DNA of 64,000 nucleotides from JANQMY01 sp965227095 (lineage in GTDB: Bacteria > Pseudomonadota > Alphaproteobacteria > JANQMY01), in contig CBDDFL010000001.1 of assembly GCA_965227095.1 (NCBI GenBank), positions 2,914,001-2,978,000 of the forward strand, written 5' to 3'. A program made the position numbers and the translations under genes. How positions within the stretch are numbered: position 1 is the first letter of the stretch; each line of letters opens with the position of its first letter. Below are positions 1 to 8,334 of this stretch, piece by piece. The notes beneath the pieces are model-generated. The model was given only the letters and a program-made list of their open reading frames with translations. It did not search any database and had not been told where the DNA came from.

Positions 1-148
1 GCGATACGGACAACCGTGCCGCAAGCTTGCGGATCGAAAGCGCCTCCACCCCATCCTCGCGGATCATGTCATGGGCGATCTTCAAGATGGTCGCCCGTGT
101 CAGGGGGCGGTGTTGCTTCGACGATGAAACTGTAGCCTTGGCTGACAT
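1..148 (-). CDS. TetR/AcrR-family transcriptional regulator, N-terminal part only
   Basis: Reading leftward from the ATG at 148 gives 49 codons that run off the window edge. After a short basic tail, the translation has a typical TetR DNA-binding start: an ILKIAHDMI helix, then EDGVEALSIRKLAARLSVS, which matches helices 2 and 3 of the helix-turn-helix. The ligand-binding domain lies outside the window, so the effector and targets are unknown. A large perfect inverted repeat at 162-197, just upstream of the start, is a likely autoregulatory operator. The family call is good for the visible part. Confidence 0.8.
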   Translation of the reverse strand, partial: MSAKATVSSSKQHRPLTRATILKIAHDMIREDGVEALSIRKLAARLSVS

Positions 149-161
149 TGGATTTCCAAAG

Positions 162-197
162 AGTATACGGTGTATACTTTTGTATACACCGTATACT
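162..197. promoter_or_regulatory. Perfect inverted repeat, probable operator of the adjacent TetR gene
   Basis: Two 16-bp arms (162-177 and 182-197) are exact reverse complements around a TTTT spacer. Each arm contains two copies of the self-complementary hexamer GTATAC, giving four copies at 163, 172, 182 and 191, spaced 9, 10 and 9 bp. The element lies 13 bp upstream of the start of the leftward TetR gene and downstream of the lipoprotein stop at 241. The position suggests cooperative binding of two TetR dimers and autorepression. A role as a hairpin terminator for the lipoprotein gene is possible but less likely, because there is no U-tract after the stem. Confidence 0.7.
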
Positions 198-240
198 TCG
201 AGACCACAAGACGTCTCAGACTGTCAGTCCACCGGTTCTC

Positions 241-2529
241 TTAGTTGGCTGTATCGACAACGAATGAAACAGGATCTGGATGCGTTACATCCGCCAAAGG
301 CCGCTTTTCCTCATTCAATGCATATGCACGAAGCCGGACGGTATCGCCGCTGTTTATGTTGAGAACCGATAAATTGTGTACACCTGCTGTGGTGAAGACA
401 TAGGAATTCGTGCTCATATCAGCCCCGGCGCCGTCATCCTTTACGAGCGCGTTTTCAACAATAATTCGATACCCCCCCTTCGGGACGAAGGATTTGTTGC
501 CCGGCTGGATCAGGACGCGCGCTGTCCCTTCGCCGTCTTTCATAAGTATACGACTATGAAGACCTGCGAAATTAAACACCTGAGGCTGAATTGCTGGTCG
601 AGATGCAGGTGCGTTAACAACAACGCTAGGGTATGAACAATAATATGCGGCGCTATTGGTGCCCCCTTTAGTGGCGTCTCTCAGTCCGCATTTAGCATCC
701 GAGTTGGCAACCTTGTGCCCCACAAGCAGTCTGAGATTGTCATTTGGCAATTCGTGCGCAGATAACGATGGGAAGGTAATTTCCAGAACGCCTGTTTTAG
801 ACACAGAAAAACTTTCCGCTGAGAGTTTGTATGACTTCGAAGGCGTTTCATCTTCATCAGTGACAATGAGTGTAGCTATCAACTGCGAGGTGTTGTTGAT
901 CCGTTTCGACCCTGCAAGGCGTACAATAGACCCTCTATTGTTGATGTCTCGAAGGCTCGCGGTTTGGGCGGGTGGTAATACTGGATTTGTTGGTGGCAAG
1001 TCGACGATTACGGAACTTAGGTGGTTTATATCCTGAAAATCGTCGATGAAATCGTACAGCGTTGGAAAATCAAAGACGATTCTTCCTTTCTCGCCGTCGC
1101 AACGCCAACTTCTCACGCAACTTTCAGGTAGTTGCGTGTCGTCAGACTGACATGCCTTGCGTTTGTCTTTTGGTTTTTGATTTGGAGATTGCAGAACCCA
1201 TCTAATGTCTTCGAACCGGAAGTCGGCTGCTAAATCACGAGCACACCGACGGCTCTCCTTTGAGAAATTCCAGTTACGCATGCGCTGACTTATTTGGGAA
1301 GTCATAGATGAAAGATAATTTCGGTCGACCTGCGGCAGAGGCTTTCCATTGCGCGCATTACGGAAGGACGAACTTTCATATATGATCATCCGTCTGGACT
1401 TCTTCTTCGTGGACCAAGTGTCGTTCTGCATCTTGGTGGCTTTTGGAACCAAAACGACAAAAGCAACATCATAGGTTTGCGGACGCATTTCGTACTGCGA
1501 GTTTGGCGAGTAAGCACCGCCAAATCGGACTAACAATTTGTTTTGGTCATATTGTGCGATCGATTGTAGATTATTGAACTCAGATCCGCGTAGCTGCCTT
1601 AACTCGTCGCGCACGGACTCGATACCCGCGCCCAATCCGGCGCCAGAAACTAAAGCAGAAACATTCGCTTCTATCTGCCGAATAGCCTGTTCAATTCTGC
1701 GGGTATCGTTACGCTCAAAATTATCAGTAATCAGCAAGGGAACAACCGTTGGCCGAGCGTATCGCTCAACAAATCCATCTTCTTTCCCATCTTTTTTGCA
1801 CAGTTCAATATCTCTTCGCGCCTTAGTCGGTTTGTTGTCTGTGTCTTTACAAAGAACCGACTGAACCCAGATACGTGTATAGACATCCAACGGTTGACGG
1901 CGCGCGAAGGGATGTAGCGTCACACGCGCGCGAAAAAGATAGGCATCAAGGTTTTCGTCAGCCACTCTTGCCTTCAAATACTCATTAAGCAGCTGTATTT
2001 CCTGATATAACGCGGCAGCTGCGCGGTACTGAATAAACGGATCCACACCTTGAGCTGCGCCGGCAAGCGCCGCTCTTGATTCAAAACTTGGCGCAGAAGG
2101 ATCAATATCTGGCCGCTCGCCAGAAGAACGAGACTCTGTAGACTCGTCTGTCCGCGTGGCAGATGTTACTTCTCCAGTCTGTTCGTTTGTGGTCCTGTTA
2201 AGCACGCTACTGGAAATTGCTTCCGTGCCCGCCAAGTTTGCCTCCAGCCCTGCTGCAAACCCCCTCCGGAAGCTGATGTCATCCGATTGCGTAATCGGAA
2301 GCACTTTCGTCAAAAGGTCTTTTGCCGAATCCTCATCGAATTCTGGGCTGAGTTTGCTGGCTATATCAGACCAAGCAAGTGGCGGATAAGCGGAGATGTA
2401 GACTCTGCCAGCCTCAGCTTGCGTGTCTGGACTGTTCGGTTGCAGAACATCTTTAGACAGACCTTTGATGGCCGAACAACCGGTCAATAGAAGAGAAAAA
2501 CATGCCGCAACAAGTAAAGACAGTTTCAT
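241..2529 (-). CDS. Large predicted lipoprotein of unknown function (762 aa)
   Basis: The protein starts with a lysine and a hydrophobic stretch ending in the lipobox LLTGC, with Cys18 as the expected lipidated residue, so it should be anchored at a membrane facing the periplasm. No catalytic domain is recognisable. Residues about 100-150 are Ser/Thr/Glu-rich and probably disordered. The middle part is mixed alpha/beta, and the last 250 residues look like beta-rich Ig-like repeats. It stands alone: the next gene upstream is 150 bp away and the TetR gene follows downstream. Base composition looks more AT-rich than the core genes further right. The gene is probably real, given its length and signal, but I cannot assign a function. 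Confidence 0.75.
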   Translation of the reverse strand: MKLSLLVAACFSLLLTGCSAIKGLSKDVLQPNSPDTQAEAGRVYISAYPPLAWSDIASKLSPEFDEDSAKDLLTKVLPITQSDDISFRRGFAAGLEANLAGTEAISSSVLNRTTNEQTGEVTSATRTDESTESRSSGERPDIDPSAPSFESRAALAGAAQGVDPFIQYRAAAALYQEIQLLNEYLKARVADENLDAYLFRARVTLHPFARRQPLDVYTRIWVQSVLCKDTDNKPTKARRDIELCKKDGKEDGFVERYARPTVVPLLITDNFERNDTRRIEQAIRQIEANVSALVSGAGLGAGIESVRDELRQLRGSEFNNLQSIAQYDQNKLLVRFGGAYSPNSQYEMRPQTYDVAFVVLVPKATKMQNDTWSTKKKSRRMIIYESSSFRNARNGKPLPQVDRNYLSSMTSQISQRMRNWNFSKESRRCARDLAADFRFEDIRWVLQSPNQKPKDKRKACQSDDTQLPESCVRSWRCDGEKGRIVFDFPTLYDFIDDFQDINHLSSVIVDLPPTNPVLPPAQTASLRDINNRGSIVRLAGSKRINNTSQLIATLIVTDEDETPSKSYKLSAESFSVSKTGVLEITFPSLSAHELPNDNLRLLVGHKVANSDAKCGLRDATKGGTNSAAYYCSYPSVVVNAPASRPAIQPQVFNFAGLHSRILMKDGEGTARVLIQPGNKSFVPKGGYRIIVENALVKDDGAGADMSTNSYVFTTAGVHNLSVLNINSGDTVRLRAYALNEEKRPLADVTHPDPVSFVVDTAN

Positions 2530-2682
2530 GGTTCGCCCCCCGAAAGTGAACCCAATGCCGCCTGTGACGACAATTTAGGTCGACTTTAAGGGTGCTAATA
2601 CCGCATGTCTACCTAGAGATGTGTTGTAATATTACACGACTTTTACGCACCTCTGCACTTAATCTTTCTAGTCCCAGGTCGA

Positions 2683-3135
2683 TCATCTGCGGCGCGTATA
2701 GCGGAAGTCACAATGGCTGGCGCCCTGCATGCAGGTTTGCGTTCGCTTGAGTGTCATTCCCATTTCCTCGGCCATGGGTATATCGAGCCCGCAAATGAGA
2801 TTAAAACCAATATCCGACGCGCCCAATTTGTCCATCATCTTGGCGTATCCGCAGCCGGTGACATTCATGTCAAAATGGTCTTTTTCGGATCGGATAATGT
2901 CGAATTCCAGAGCATCACCCGCCGCGTACATTTGCGTTGCAGATTCCATCGTGGACAGGTCTTCTGCTTTCACCTCTGACTTCTTCGCTTCTGCGGTTTG
3001 GTCTTTAATTCTTTGGGCCAAGGCGGCGTTGACAACTTCTTCGCCCAAAATACGCTGCAGGTCGCGAATGAGCGGCACCACATATTGCATTTGTATCGTT
3101 GTGCGTTCCAGGAACGTCAGATTATCTATCGACAT
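2683..3135 (-). CDS. Small protein resembling the L-2-amino-thiazoline-4-carboxylate hydrolase (ATC hydrolase) family
   Basis: The 150-aa protein has an N-terminal helical part and a C-terminal half typical of the ATC hydrolase family: a CGYAKMM segment, a predicted Asp/Ile-rich strand with a Cys (ICGLDIP), and an ending in TQTCMQGASHCDFRY. Characterised members open the thiazoline ring on the route to L-cysteine, but most relatives are untested and substrates vary. The start at 3135 is chosen over an upstream ATG at 3186 because a GGGAGAG ribosome-binding site sits about 7 bases before it. There is no signal peptide, so it should be cytoplasmic. The family call is by motif memory, so confidence is moderate. 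Confidence 0.6.
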   Translation of the reverse strand: MSIDNLTFLERTTIQMQYVVPLIRDLQRILGEEVVNAALAQRIKDQTAEAKKSEVKAEDLSTMESATQMYAAGDALEFDIIRSEKDHFDMNVTGCGYAKMMDKLGASDIGFNLICGLDIPMAEEMGMTLKRTQTCMQGASHCDFRYTRRR

Positions 3136-3183
3136 GGCGTCTCTCCCTTGTTGTTGAAGAAAGACTACACTCACCTGCGCGCA

Positions 3184-3221
3184 CAAAAAAGGCGCGACTG
3201 TATCTCTACATCCGCGCCTTT
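3184..3221 (-). terminator. Rho-independent terminator for the leftward exported-protein gene
   Basis: A 9-bp perfect stem (3188-3196 with 3213-3221, core GGCGCG/CGCGCC) has a 16-nt loop. On the minus strand it is followed by a run of T residues (the A-run at 3185-3190 on the plus strand). It lies 32 bp after the stop codon at 3254. It therefore probably ends the transcript of the tandem exported-protein genes and insulates the ATC-hydrolase-like gene. Confidence 0.75.
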
Positions 3222-3253
3222 CCCCGTTCCGAAGAACGAAATGTCAGTCGTTA

Positions 3254-3598
3254 TTATTCGACGCTGATGATCGTAGCGGTACCTGAGCGGCCGTCATTGG
3301 TCGTGAAGGATGCCGTGTCGCCAGCTTTTGGCTCTTCGCCGGTGCCGTCAAACGTTACACAAACTTCTTTACCTTCTGCGTCAGAGCTGCAGATGGTGTT
3401 GGAAGCTTGGTCGAACGTGTAAGGAGCAGCGGCACCATCATTTTCGCCGCCAACCACGGTTGCCGTCGTTGTCGCATCATCATATGCGACCGTGACGCTT
3501 GCTCCGTCAGAGCCGGTGTATTCAACTGTGGTTACTGCTGCGTGTGCAGCCGTTGCCAAGAATGCGGAGGCAAAAAGAACGCTAAGAGTTCTGATCAT
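3254..3598 (-). CDS. Small exported protein, paralogue of the gene at 3773-4105
   Basis: This 114-aa protein has a classical signal peptide (MIRTLSVLFASAF...AHA-A). The mature part of about 93 residues is acidic, Thr/Ala-rich and probably all-beta. Two cysteines 13 residues apart (TIC...KEVC) could form a disulfide. It ends with the motif TNDGRSGTATI. It aligns along its whole length with the next gene upstream, which has the same signal start, the same two-cysteine segment and the same DGRSG tail. The pair is therefore a tandem duplication. I do not recognise the family. The secreted or periplasmic location is inferred from the signal peptide. Confidence 0.75.
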   Translation of the reverse strand: MIRTLSVLFASAFLATAAHAAVTTVEYTGSDGASVTVAYDDATTTATVVGGENDGAAAPYTFDQASNTICSSDAEGKEVCVTFDGTGEEPKAGDTASFTTNDGRSGTATIISVE

Positions 3599-3772
3599 TT
3601 AAAACTTCCCTATTGGATGAGCGTGACGGGGTCCCGTCAAACGCTGATGACACCTCAGAACGATACGCAGTTCCGAGACAGAGATAAGATTACTTGTTTA
3701 CGCAAAACTCGACGCGATGAAACCAAATTTCACCGCGCCGTCTACTCGTGGACCCAGTCCAACTATCTATTC

Positions 3773-4105
3773 TTATTCGACAGCAACTATGGTCGCGGAA
3801 CCAGACCGTCCGTCATTGGTTGAGAAGGCGGTGGTGTGACCGGCTTCCTGACCTGCATTTTCGAAAGTCGCGCAGACTTCCTTGCCGTCGGCATCTGCAC
3901 TGCAAACCGTGCTGGTTGCTTCGTCCCAGCTGTAAGGGCGCGCGGTTGCTGCGTCGCCATTTGTTGTCGCGGTTGATGTGGCATCGTCATAGGCGATCGT
4001 TACCTTTTGACCGTCTGACAACGTGTATTCGATCGTTGTGACCGCGGCGCTCGCGGCGGTTGCCATAAGAGCTGCAGCAGCTGCAAGTGCGAGTGTTCTG
4101 ATCAT
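3773..4105 (-). CDS. Small exported protein, tandem paralogue of the gene at 3254-3598
   Basis: The 110-aa protein begins MIRTLALAAAAALMATAASA, a clear signal peptide, and continues with VTTIEYTLSDG, a two-cysteine segment (STVC...KEVC) and a terminal TNDGRSGSATI. The start at 4105 is fixed by a strong GGAGG site immediately upstream; a longer reading from 4156 would bury the signal peptide. About half of the mature residues match the neighbour at 3254-3598. The 174-bp gap between the two holds no recognisable terminator, so co-transcription is possible. The function is unknown. The protein would be periplasmic or secreted. Confidence 0.75.
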   Translation of the reverse strand: MIRTLALAAAAALMATAASAAVTTIEYTLSDGQKVTIAYDDATSTATTNGDAATARPYSWDEATSTVCSADADGKEVCATFENAGQEAGHTTAFSTNDGRSGSATIVAVE

Positions 4106-4315
4106 TGTCACCTCCCCTTGGAATCGTTTTGGTTTTTGCGGGGGGGAGATAATCACAAATCGAGCGGAACGTTAACCTTTATTTGCCGTCCCGATCATGA
4201 CGGTTTTTCAACAGCTTACACGCATTGCGTTAGATAACCCGTATGCTCGCCTTATAATTCGCCATCGAGACGTGGTTTTTTGGAGAATAATTGGGTTTTT
4301 CGAACGCCGTCGAAT

Positions 4316-5905
4316 TTAGTGGACCGCGGCGCTGGTCATCGCTCCCACTGGCTTTTTCATGAACGGAATGAGCAGAAAGCTTGTGACCATAATGCAAGCC
4401 ACAAAAAACCATAGGTCGTTGTAGGTCATGACAAGAGCTTCGCGCTGTGCCAGCTGGGTCGCCATTTCCGTGACCGCAGTTTGGGAAATCGCCTGATCAG
4501 GCAACATCAACTCCAGCTGCATATCGGGTGTCGGCTCGTTGGTTACGGTATCAAAAGCTATTCGGCCTTCTGTCACCACCTCTGACAAGCGCTGATAATG
4601 ATGGTCATGCCGGCTTTGCATCAACCACGTTATCAGCGATAGGCCGACCGCTCCGCCAAGGTTGCGCATAAGGTTGAAGAAGCCACTGCCATTGCCAATG
4701 TCCTTTTCCGCCAAGAAGCCCATCGCCACGGTGGAGCAAGGTAAAAACATCAACATCAAGCCGAGACCCCGTATGGCCTGGCCCCAAAATAAATCGCCGA
4801 ATCCGACCTCATGGGTGAGATTAGAATCGATCCACATGCCATAGGCCGTAAGGCCAAACCCGATCGCCGCCATCAACCGCAAATCCATCCTTTGCTCTAA
4901 CGTGGCTGCCAGAATGCCTGACAGGGCGGCGAACGCACCCATCACAATCATGGTGTTTCCGATTTGGAAGCTGTTGTAATCCTGGATGCTGCTGAGGATG
5001 GCCGGCAACAGAAAGGTCGGCACGAACTGCACAAATCCGGTCACGAATGACAGCGTACATCCCATTGCGAAATAGGGGTTTCCCCAAAGTCGAAAATCCA
5101 CCACCGGGTGATCGACCGAAAGTTCACGCCACAACATCAACCCAAAGGACAGAATCGCGACGACGGTCAGTTGCGTGATGAGCGATGATTCAAACCAATC
5201 ATGTTTCGTGCCTTCCTTAAGCACAAATTCCATGCTGGCGAGGAACACAGCGATCAGCACAATGCCCCAAACATCTATGTATTTAAGTAAACTGTGATCC
5301 GGTTTATCGAAGTCCACGGTTCTGTAAACGGCAAGCGCAACGCCAATACCGATGGGCACGTTCATCAGAAAAATCCAATGCCACGACAAAACTTCCGTGA
5401 TCCATCCCCCTAGGATTGGTCCAATGATCGCCGGAAACATCAGAACGAATCCCACCACCGCCAAGGCAGTGGCCTGCTTGCCCGCTGGAAAGATCAAATA
5501 GACCGAGGACATTACGATCGGGATCATCACCCCACCGAACAGGCCCTGCAGAATTCGGAAGACAATCATGGATGGCAAGTCCCAGGCGCAGGCGCAGGCA
5601 ATGCTGGCAACGGTGAAACCAATCACCGCCACCAGCACCACATTCCGCGTGGAAAAGGTTTTGGTCAGCCACGCGGTAAGAGGGATTACGATGATCTCGG
5701 CGGTCAGATAGGCCGACTGAACCCATGCAACTTCTTCAATTGTCGCGCCGAGAGAGGCACTCAGCGTACCAATGGAACTGGCGACGATTTGAATATCAAC
5801 AACCGCCAATAAAGTGCCGACAATCATGGCGCTGAACGCAACCAAATTTTTGGCTGAGACACCGAGCCCGCCAGCCATATCGTATGTGTCGGTTGCTACC
5901 GACAT
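4316..5905 (-). CDS. emrB: EmrB/QacA-type (DHA2) multidrug efflux transporter
   Basis: The 529-aa protein has the 14-helix layout of the DHA2 branch of the major facilitator superfamily. Motif C of drug antiporters is present in helix 5 (GPILGGWITE, followed by WHWIFLMNVPIG), and the first helix carries the D-I-Q substrate motif (VVDIQIVASS). It would exchange protons for drugs across the inner membrane. Its start codon directly abuts the stop of emrA (no spacer), so the two are translated from one message and should form an EmrAB-type pump with an outer-membrane channel encoded elsewhere. Regulation is probably by the divergent TetR at 7091. Confidence 0.92.
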   Translation of the reverse strand: MSVATDTYDMAGGLGVSAKNLVAFSAMIVGTLLAVVDIQIVASSIGTLSASLGATIEEVAWVQSAYLTAEIIVIPLTAWLTKTFSTRNVVLVAVIGFTVASIACACAWDLPSMIVFRILQGLFGGVMIPIVMSSVYLIFPAGKQATALAVVGFVLMFPAIIGPILGGWITEVLSWHWIFLMNVPIGIGVALAVYRTVDFDKPDHSLLKYIDVWGIVLIAVFLASMEFVLKEGTKHDWFESSLITQLTVVAILSFGLMLWRELSVDHPVVDFRLWGNPYFAMGCTLSFVTGFVQFVPTFLLPAILSSIQDYNSFQIGNTMIVMGAFAALSGILAATLEQRMDLRLMAAIGFGLTAYGMWIDSNLTHEVGFGDLFWGQAIRGLGLMLMFLPCSTVAMGFLAEKDIGNGSGFFNLMRNLGGAVGLSLITWLMQSRHDHHYQRLSEVVTEGRIAFDTVTNEPTPDMQLELMLPDQAISQTAVTEMATQLAQREALVMTYNDLWFFVACIMVTSFLLIPFMKKPVGAMTSAAVH

Positions 5906-7039
5906 TTAGTTGCTCGCTGCGACTTGGTTTTCGCTTCGGCTTTGTTTCGTATCTATACTGACGGTACACGACATGCCCGGCCGCAAAAGCCCCCGCATTC
6001 CGTCCGACGGATCAATCGTGATTTTGACCGGGATCCTCTGAACAATTTTGGTGAAATTTCCCGATGCGTTTTGCGGCGGTAGAATGCTAAATTCAGCACC
6101 GCTTGCGGGCGACATGCCCGCAACCACACCTTTAATTTCAGCCCCTGGAAACGTATCCACGTGAATGGTCACCGGCTGCCCTTCACGCACGCGTGTCAGC
6201 TGTGTTTCTTTAAAATTACCAACCACCCAAACGTCATTCAGTGGGACAACGGCCATCAAAAACCGTCCAGGTTCCACCAACTGCCCGGCCCGTACGGTTC
6301 GATTTCCGATCACGCCGTCAATGGGCGCCCGCAGAACCGTGTCATCCAAATGAATCTTGAGAATGTTCCGTTCGGCGCGCGTCTTTTGAACCAATGCTTT
6401 GAGCTTCTGTTCCTCCGCGTCCAAAACGGTGGTCTCAAGTTTTGCCGCCTCTAACCGCGCGGTGGCGCGTGTAGAAGCGCCCATCGCTTGGCGATGGGTC
6501 GCAATGGCAATTTCGTGCGCCTGCTTGCTGGTGTTTCCCGCTTGCGCCAAACGTTTAGATCGCGCCAGCTCCGCACGCGTGCGTTCCTGTTCAGCTTCCG
6601 CAATAGCCACATCCGCCGATGCTTGGTCTATCTGCAGGGATTGCAGCGCTTTCTTCTGGCCCAGTGCCAGCAGTTCCGCGTCTAAGCGAGCCAGCTCCGC
6701 ATCGACACCGGCGATCTGCTGCCGAATTTCCTCATCTTCAATACGCAGCAGCGGATCGCCCTTGCGCACAGCCTGATTGTCAGTGACGTACAGGTCTTGA
6801 ACATAGCCCGAGACCTTCGGCCGTATGGCGGTGATATCCCCCTGCACATAGGCATTGTTCGTGGATTGAATGTGACGCCAATCGGTCACCCACGTCCACG
6901 CCAGCAAAACCGAACACACAACCGAAAAAATGCTCACCCCCAACACAAGGCCGGTGGTTGTGGCGCGTTTGCTTATTTTCCCGGCCCACCGCCGGATGAA
7001 CGGCCCCACGCCAGAGGTTTCGCTTGCCTTCCCTGTCAT
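5906..7039 (-). CDS. emrA: EmrA/HlyD-family membrane fusion (periplasmic adaptor) protein
   Basis: The 377-aa protein has a cytoplasmic N-terminus, one membrane helix at about residues 30-52, a split biotinyl-lipoyl half (SGYVQDLYVTDNQ), a long alpha-helical hairpin rich in Ala/Glu/Gln (about 105-220), and a closing lipoyl half with the signature LRAPIDGVIGNRTV. This is the EmrA architecture. It should link EmrB to an outer-membrane channel. It directly precedes emrB. There is no good Shine-Dalgarno site before the ATG at 7039, and the palindromic operator at 7046-7066 lies almost against the start, so the transcript may be leaderless or nearly so. Confidence 0.9.
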   Translation of the reverse strand: MTGKASETSGVGPFIRRWAGKISKRATTTGLVLGVSIFSVVCSVLLAWTWVTDWRHIQSTNNAYVQGDITAIRPKVSGYVQDLYVTDNQAVRKGDPLLRIEDEEIRQQIAGVDAELARLDAELLALGQKKALQSLQIDQASADVAIAEAEQERTRAELARSKRLAQAGNTSKQAHEIAIATHRQAMGASTRATARLEAAKLETTVLDAEEQKLKALVQKTRAERNILKIHLDDTVLRAPIDGVIGNRTVRAGQLVEPGRFLMAVVPLNDVWVVGNFKETQLTRVREGQPVTIHVDTFPGAEIKGVVAGMSPASGAEFSILPPQNASGNFTKIVQRIPVKITIDPSDGMRGLLRPGMSCTVSIDTKQSRSENQVAASN

Positions 7040-7045
7040 AAAATA

Positions 7046-7066
7046 TAAACTACACCGTATAGTTTA
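7046..7066. promoter_or_regulatory. 21-bp palindromic operator between emrA and the divergent tetR gene
   Basis: TAAACTA and TAGTTTA form perfect 7-bp arms around a 7-bp centre, in which two further base pairs are also symmetric. The element sits in the only 51 bp between the two divergent start codons (7039 leftward, 7091 rightward). This is the expected place for a TetR dimer to repress both promoters. Its centre, ACACCGTAT, also occurs in the operator at 182-196. Confidence 0.75.
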
Positions 7067-7090
7067 CTTTAACAAGACACAAATACATCA

Positions 7091-7750
7091 ATGCCCGCAC
7101 AAACATCAGCAAAAGAATCTGTCCCTGTGCTTGATGGCCGGGGCAAGCGCAAGCAGGCCAAACAGCGGCAAATCATCGATGCGGCTGCGGCTCTTTTTAT
7201 CGAAAAAGGCGGCTTTGCCGATGTCAGTATGGACGCAATTGTCGATGCATCGGGCATCTCCAAAAGAACGCTTTACAACTATTATGAAAGCAAGGAACAG
7301 CTTTTCCTGGATGTGCTGATCGAGCACATGGAGACCATTTGGCTTGCGTTGGAACTCAAACAGAGTTCCAACGATGCACTTGAAGACAAGCTGCGGACTG
7401 TCGGCATTGAAATCTTGACTATGGGCATGAAGCCCGAACCCATGGCGCTTTATCGCATCATGATCGCGGAATCCCAGCGCTTCCCGGAACTCACCCGCGC
7501 CTTCTACGACGTCAGTTCAAAACGGGTCCTCTTGGCCCTCGCCGGTATCATTGCTGACGACGGGCCCAAGGCAGGTCTCAGGAACGACCAGCCGGAAAGC
7601 ACCGCGGAACACTATATGGATCTCATCATCGGCGCTGCTTTTATGCGGGTGGTGATGGGGATCGACAAACCGATGACCCCCAAAGCCATTCGCGCCCATG
7701 TGGACCAAGCGTTGACGCGCTTCCTCGCCGCGGCGCGCGCCGTCCCTTAG
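7091..7750 (+). CDS. TetR-family repressor, probable regulator of emrAB
   Basis: The 219-aa protein has the canonical TetR N-terminal domain (residues about 22-68: IIDAAAALFIEKGGF, then SGISKRTLYNYYESKEQLF), followed by an all-helical ligand-binding domain with the TetR_C pattern common in AefR/AcrR-like regulators (YRIMIAESQRFPEL). It is divergent from emrAB with a palindrome in between, so it very likely represses the pump and itself until a toxic ligand binds. No clear ribosome-binding site precedes the ATG. Its stop codon directly abuts the stop of the convergent epimerase gene. Confidence 0.88.
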   Translation: MPAQTSAKESVPVLDGRGKRKQAKQRQIIDAAAALFIEKGGFADVSMDAIVDASGISKRTLYNYYESKEQLFLDVLIEHMETIWLALELKQSSNDALEDKLRTVGIEILTMGMKPEPMALYRIMIAESQRFPELTRAFYDVSSKRVLLALAGIIADDGPKAGLRNDQPESTAEHYMDLIIGAAFMRVVMGIDKPMTPKAIRAHVDQALTRFLAAARAVP

Positions 7751-8170
7751 TTAGTGATCGCCTTTAGGGGTTTCCATTAATTCCACCAGCACGCCATCTG
7801 TGTTTTTCGGATGCACAAAGATGATGAGCGTGCCGTGCGCGCCTATTCTCGGCTCGTTCAGAACCGTCGCCCCACGCTCTTCCATCAGCGCCTTGGCCGC
7901 ATAGATGTCTTCCACCTCAAAGCACACGTGATGCTGCCCGCCTTTCGGATTTTTCTGAAGAAAATTCGCGATGGGCGACTCGTCCCCCATGGGTTCGATC
8001 AGCTCAATTTGGCTATTGGGCAGATTTACGAAACAAAAGCGCACGCCTTGCGCAGGCAATTCGCCCGGCTCCGTAATATCGGTGCAGCCATAAAGGTCCC
8101 GATAGGTTTGAGCGGCCTTCTCGATCGAAGGAACGGCAACGCCAACATGGTTTAAAGGGCCGATATCCAT
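7751..8170 (-). CDS. mce: Methylmalonyl-CoA epimerase
   Basis: The 139-aa glyoxalase/VOC-fold protein has the usual family length. Its two beta-alpha-beta-beta-beta modules carry the metal ligands: LNHVGVAV at the start, ELIEP around residue 58, QHHVCFEVEDI around 80, and VELME at the end. It interconverts (2R)- and (2S)-methylmalonyl-CoA in propionyl-CoA breakdown. An AGGAGAG site lies 6 bases before the ATG. The mutase gene is not in this window. It is convergent with tetR, with no bases between the two stop codons. Confidence 0.9.
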   Translation of the reverse strand: MDIGPLNHVGVAVPSIEKAAQTYRDLYGCTDITEPGELPAQGVRFCFVNLPNSQIELIEPMGDESPIANFLQKNPKGGQHHVCFEVEDIYAAKALMEERGATVLNEPRIGAHGTLIIFVHPKNTDGVLVELMETPKGDH

Positions 8171-8334
8171 CTTTAGCTCTCCTGTGATCTGCGGTTGCCG
8201 GACGTTGTTCTCAAAATTTGCCGCAAGTCAACGGCCCAACCGTGGTTTTGAGGAATTTTTCGCGGAAATGGGCGGTTTGACGCGGGTGCCAGAGGCCCTA
8301 TCATAGGCGCAAATCATCAGGGGAAGGGAAATCC

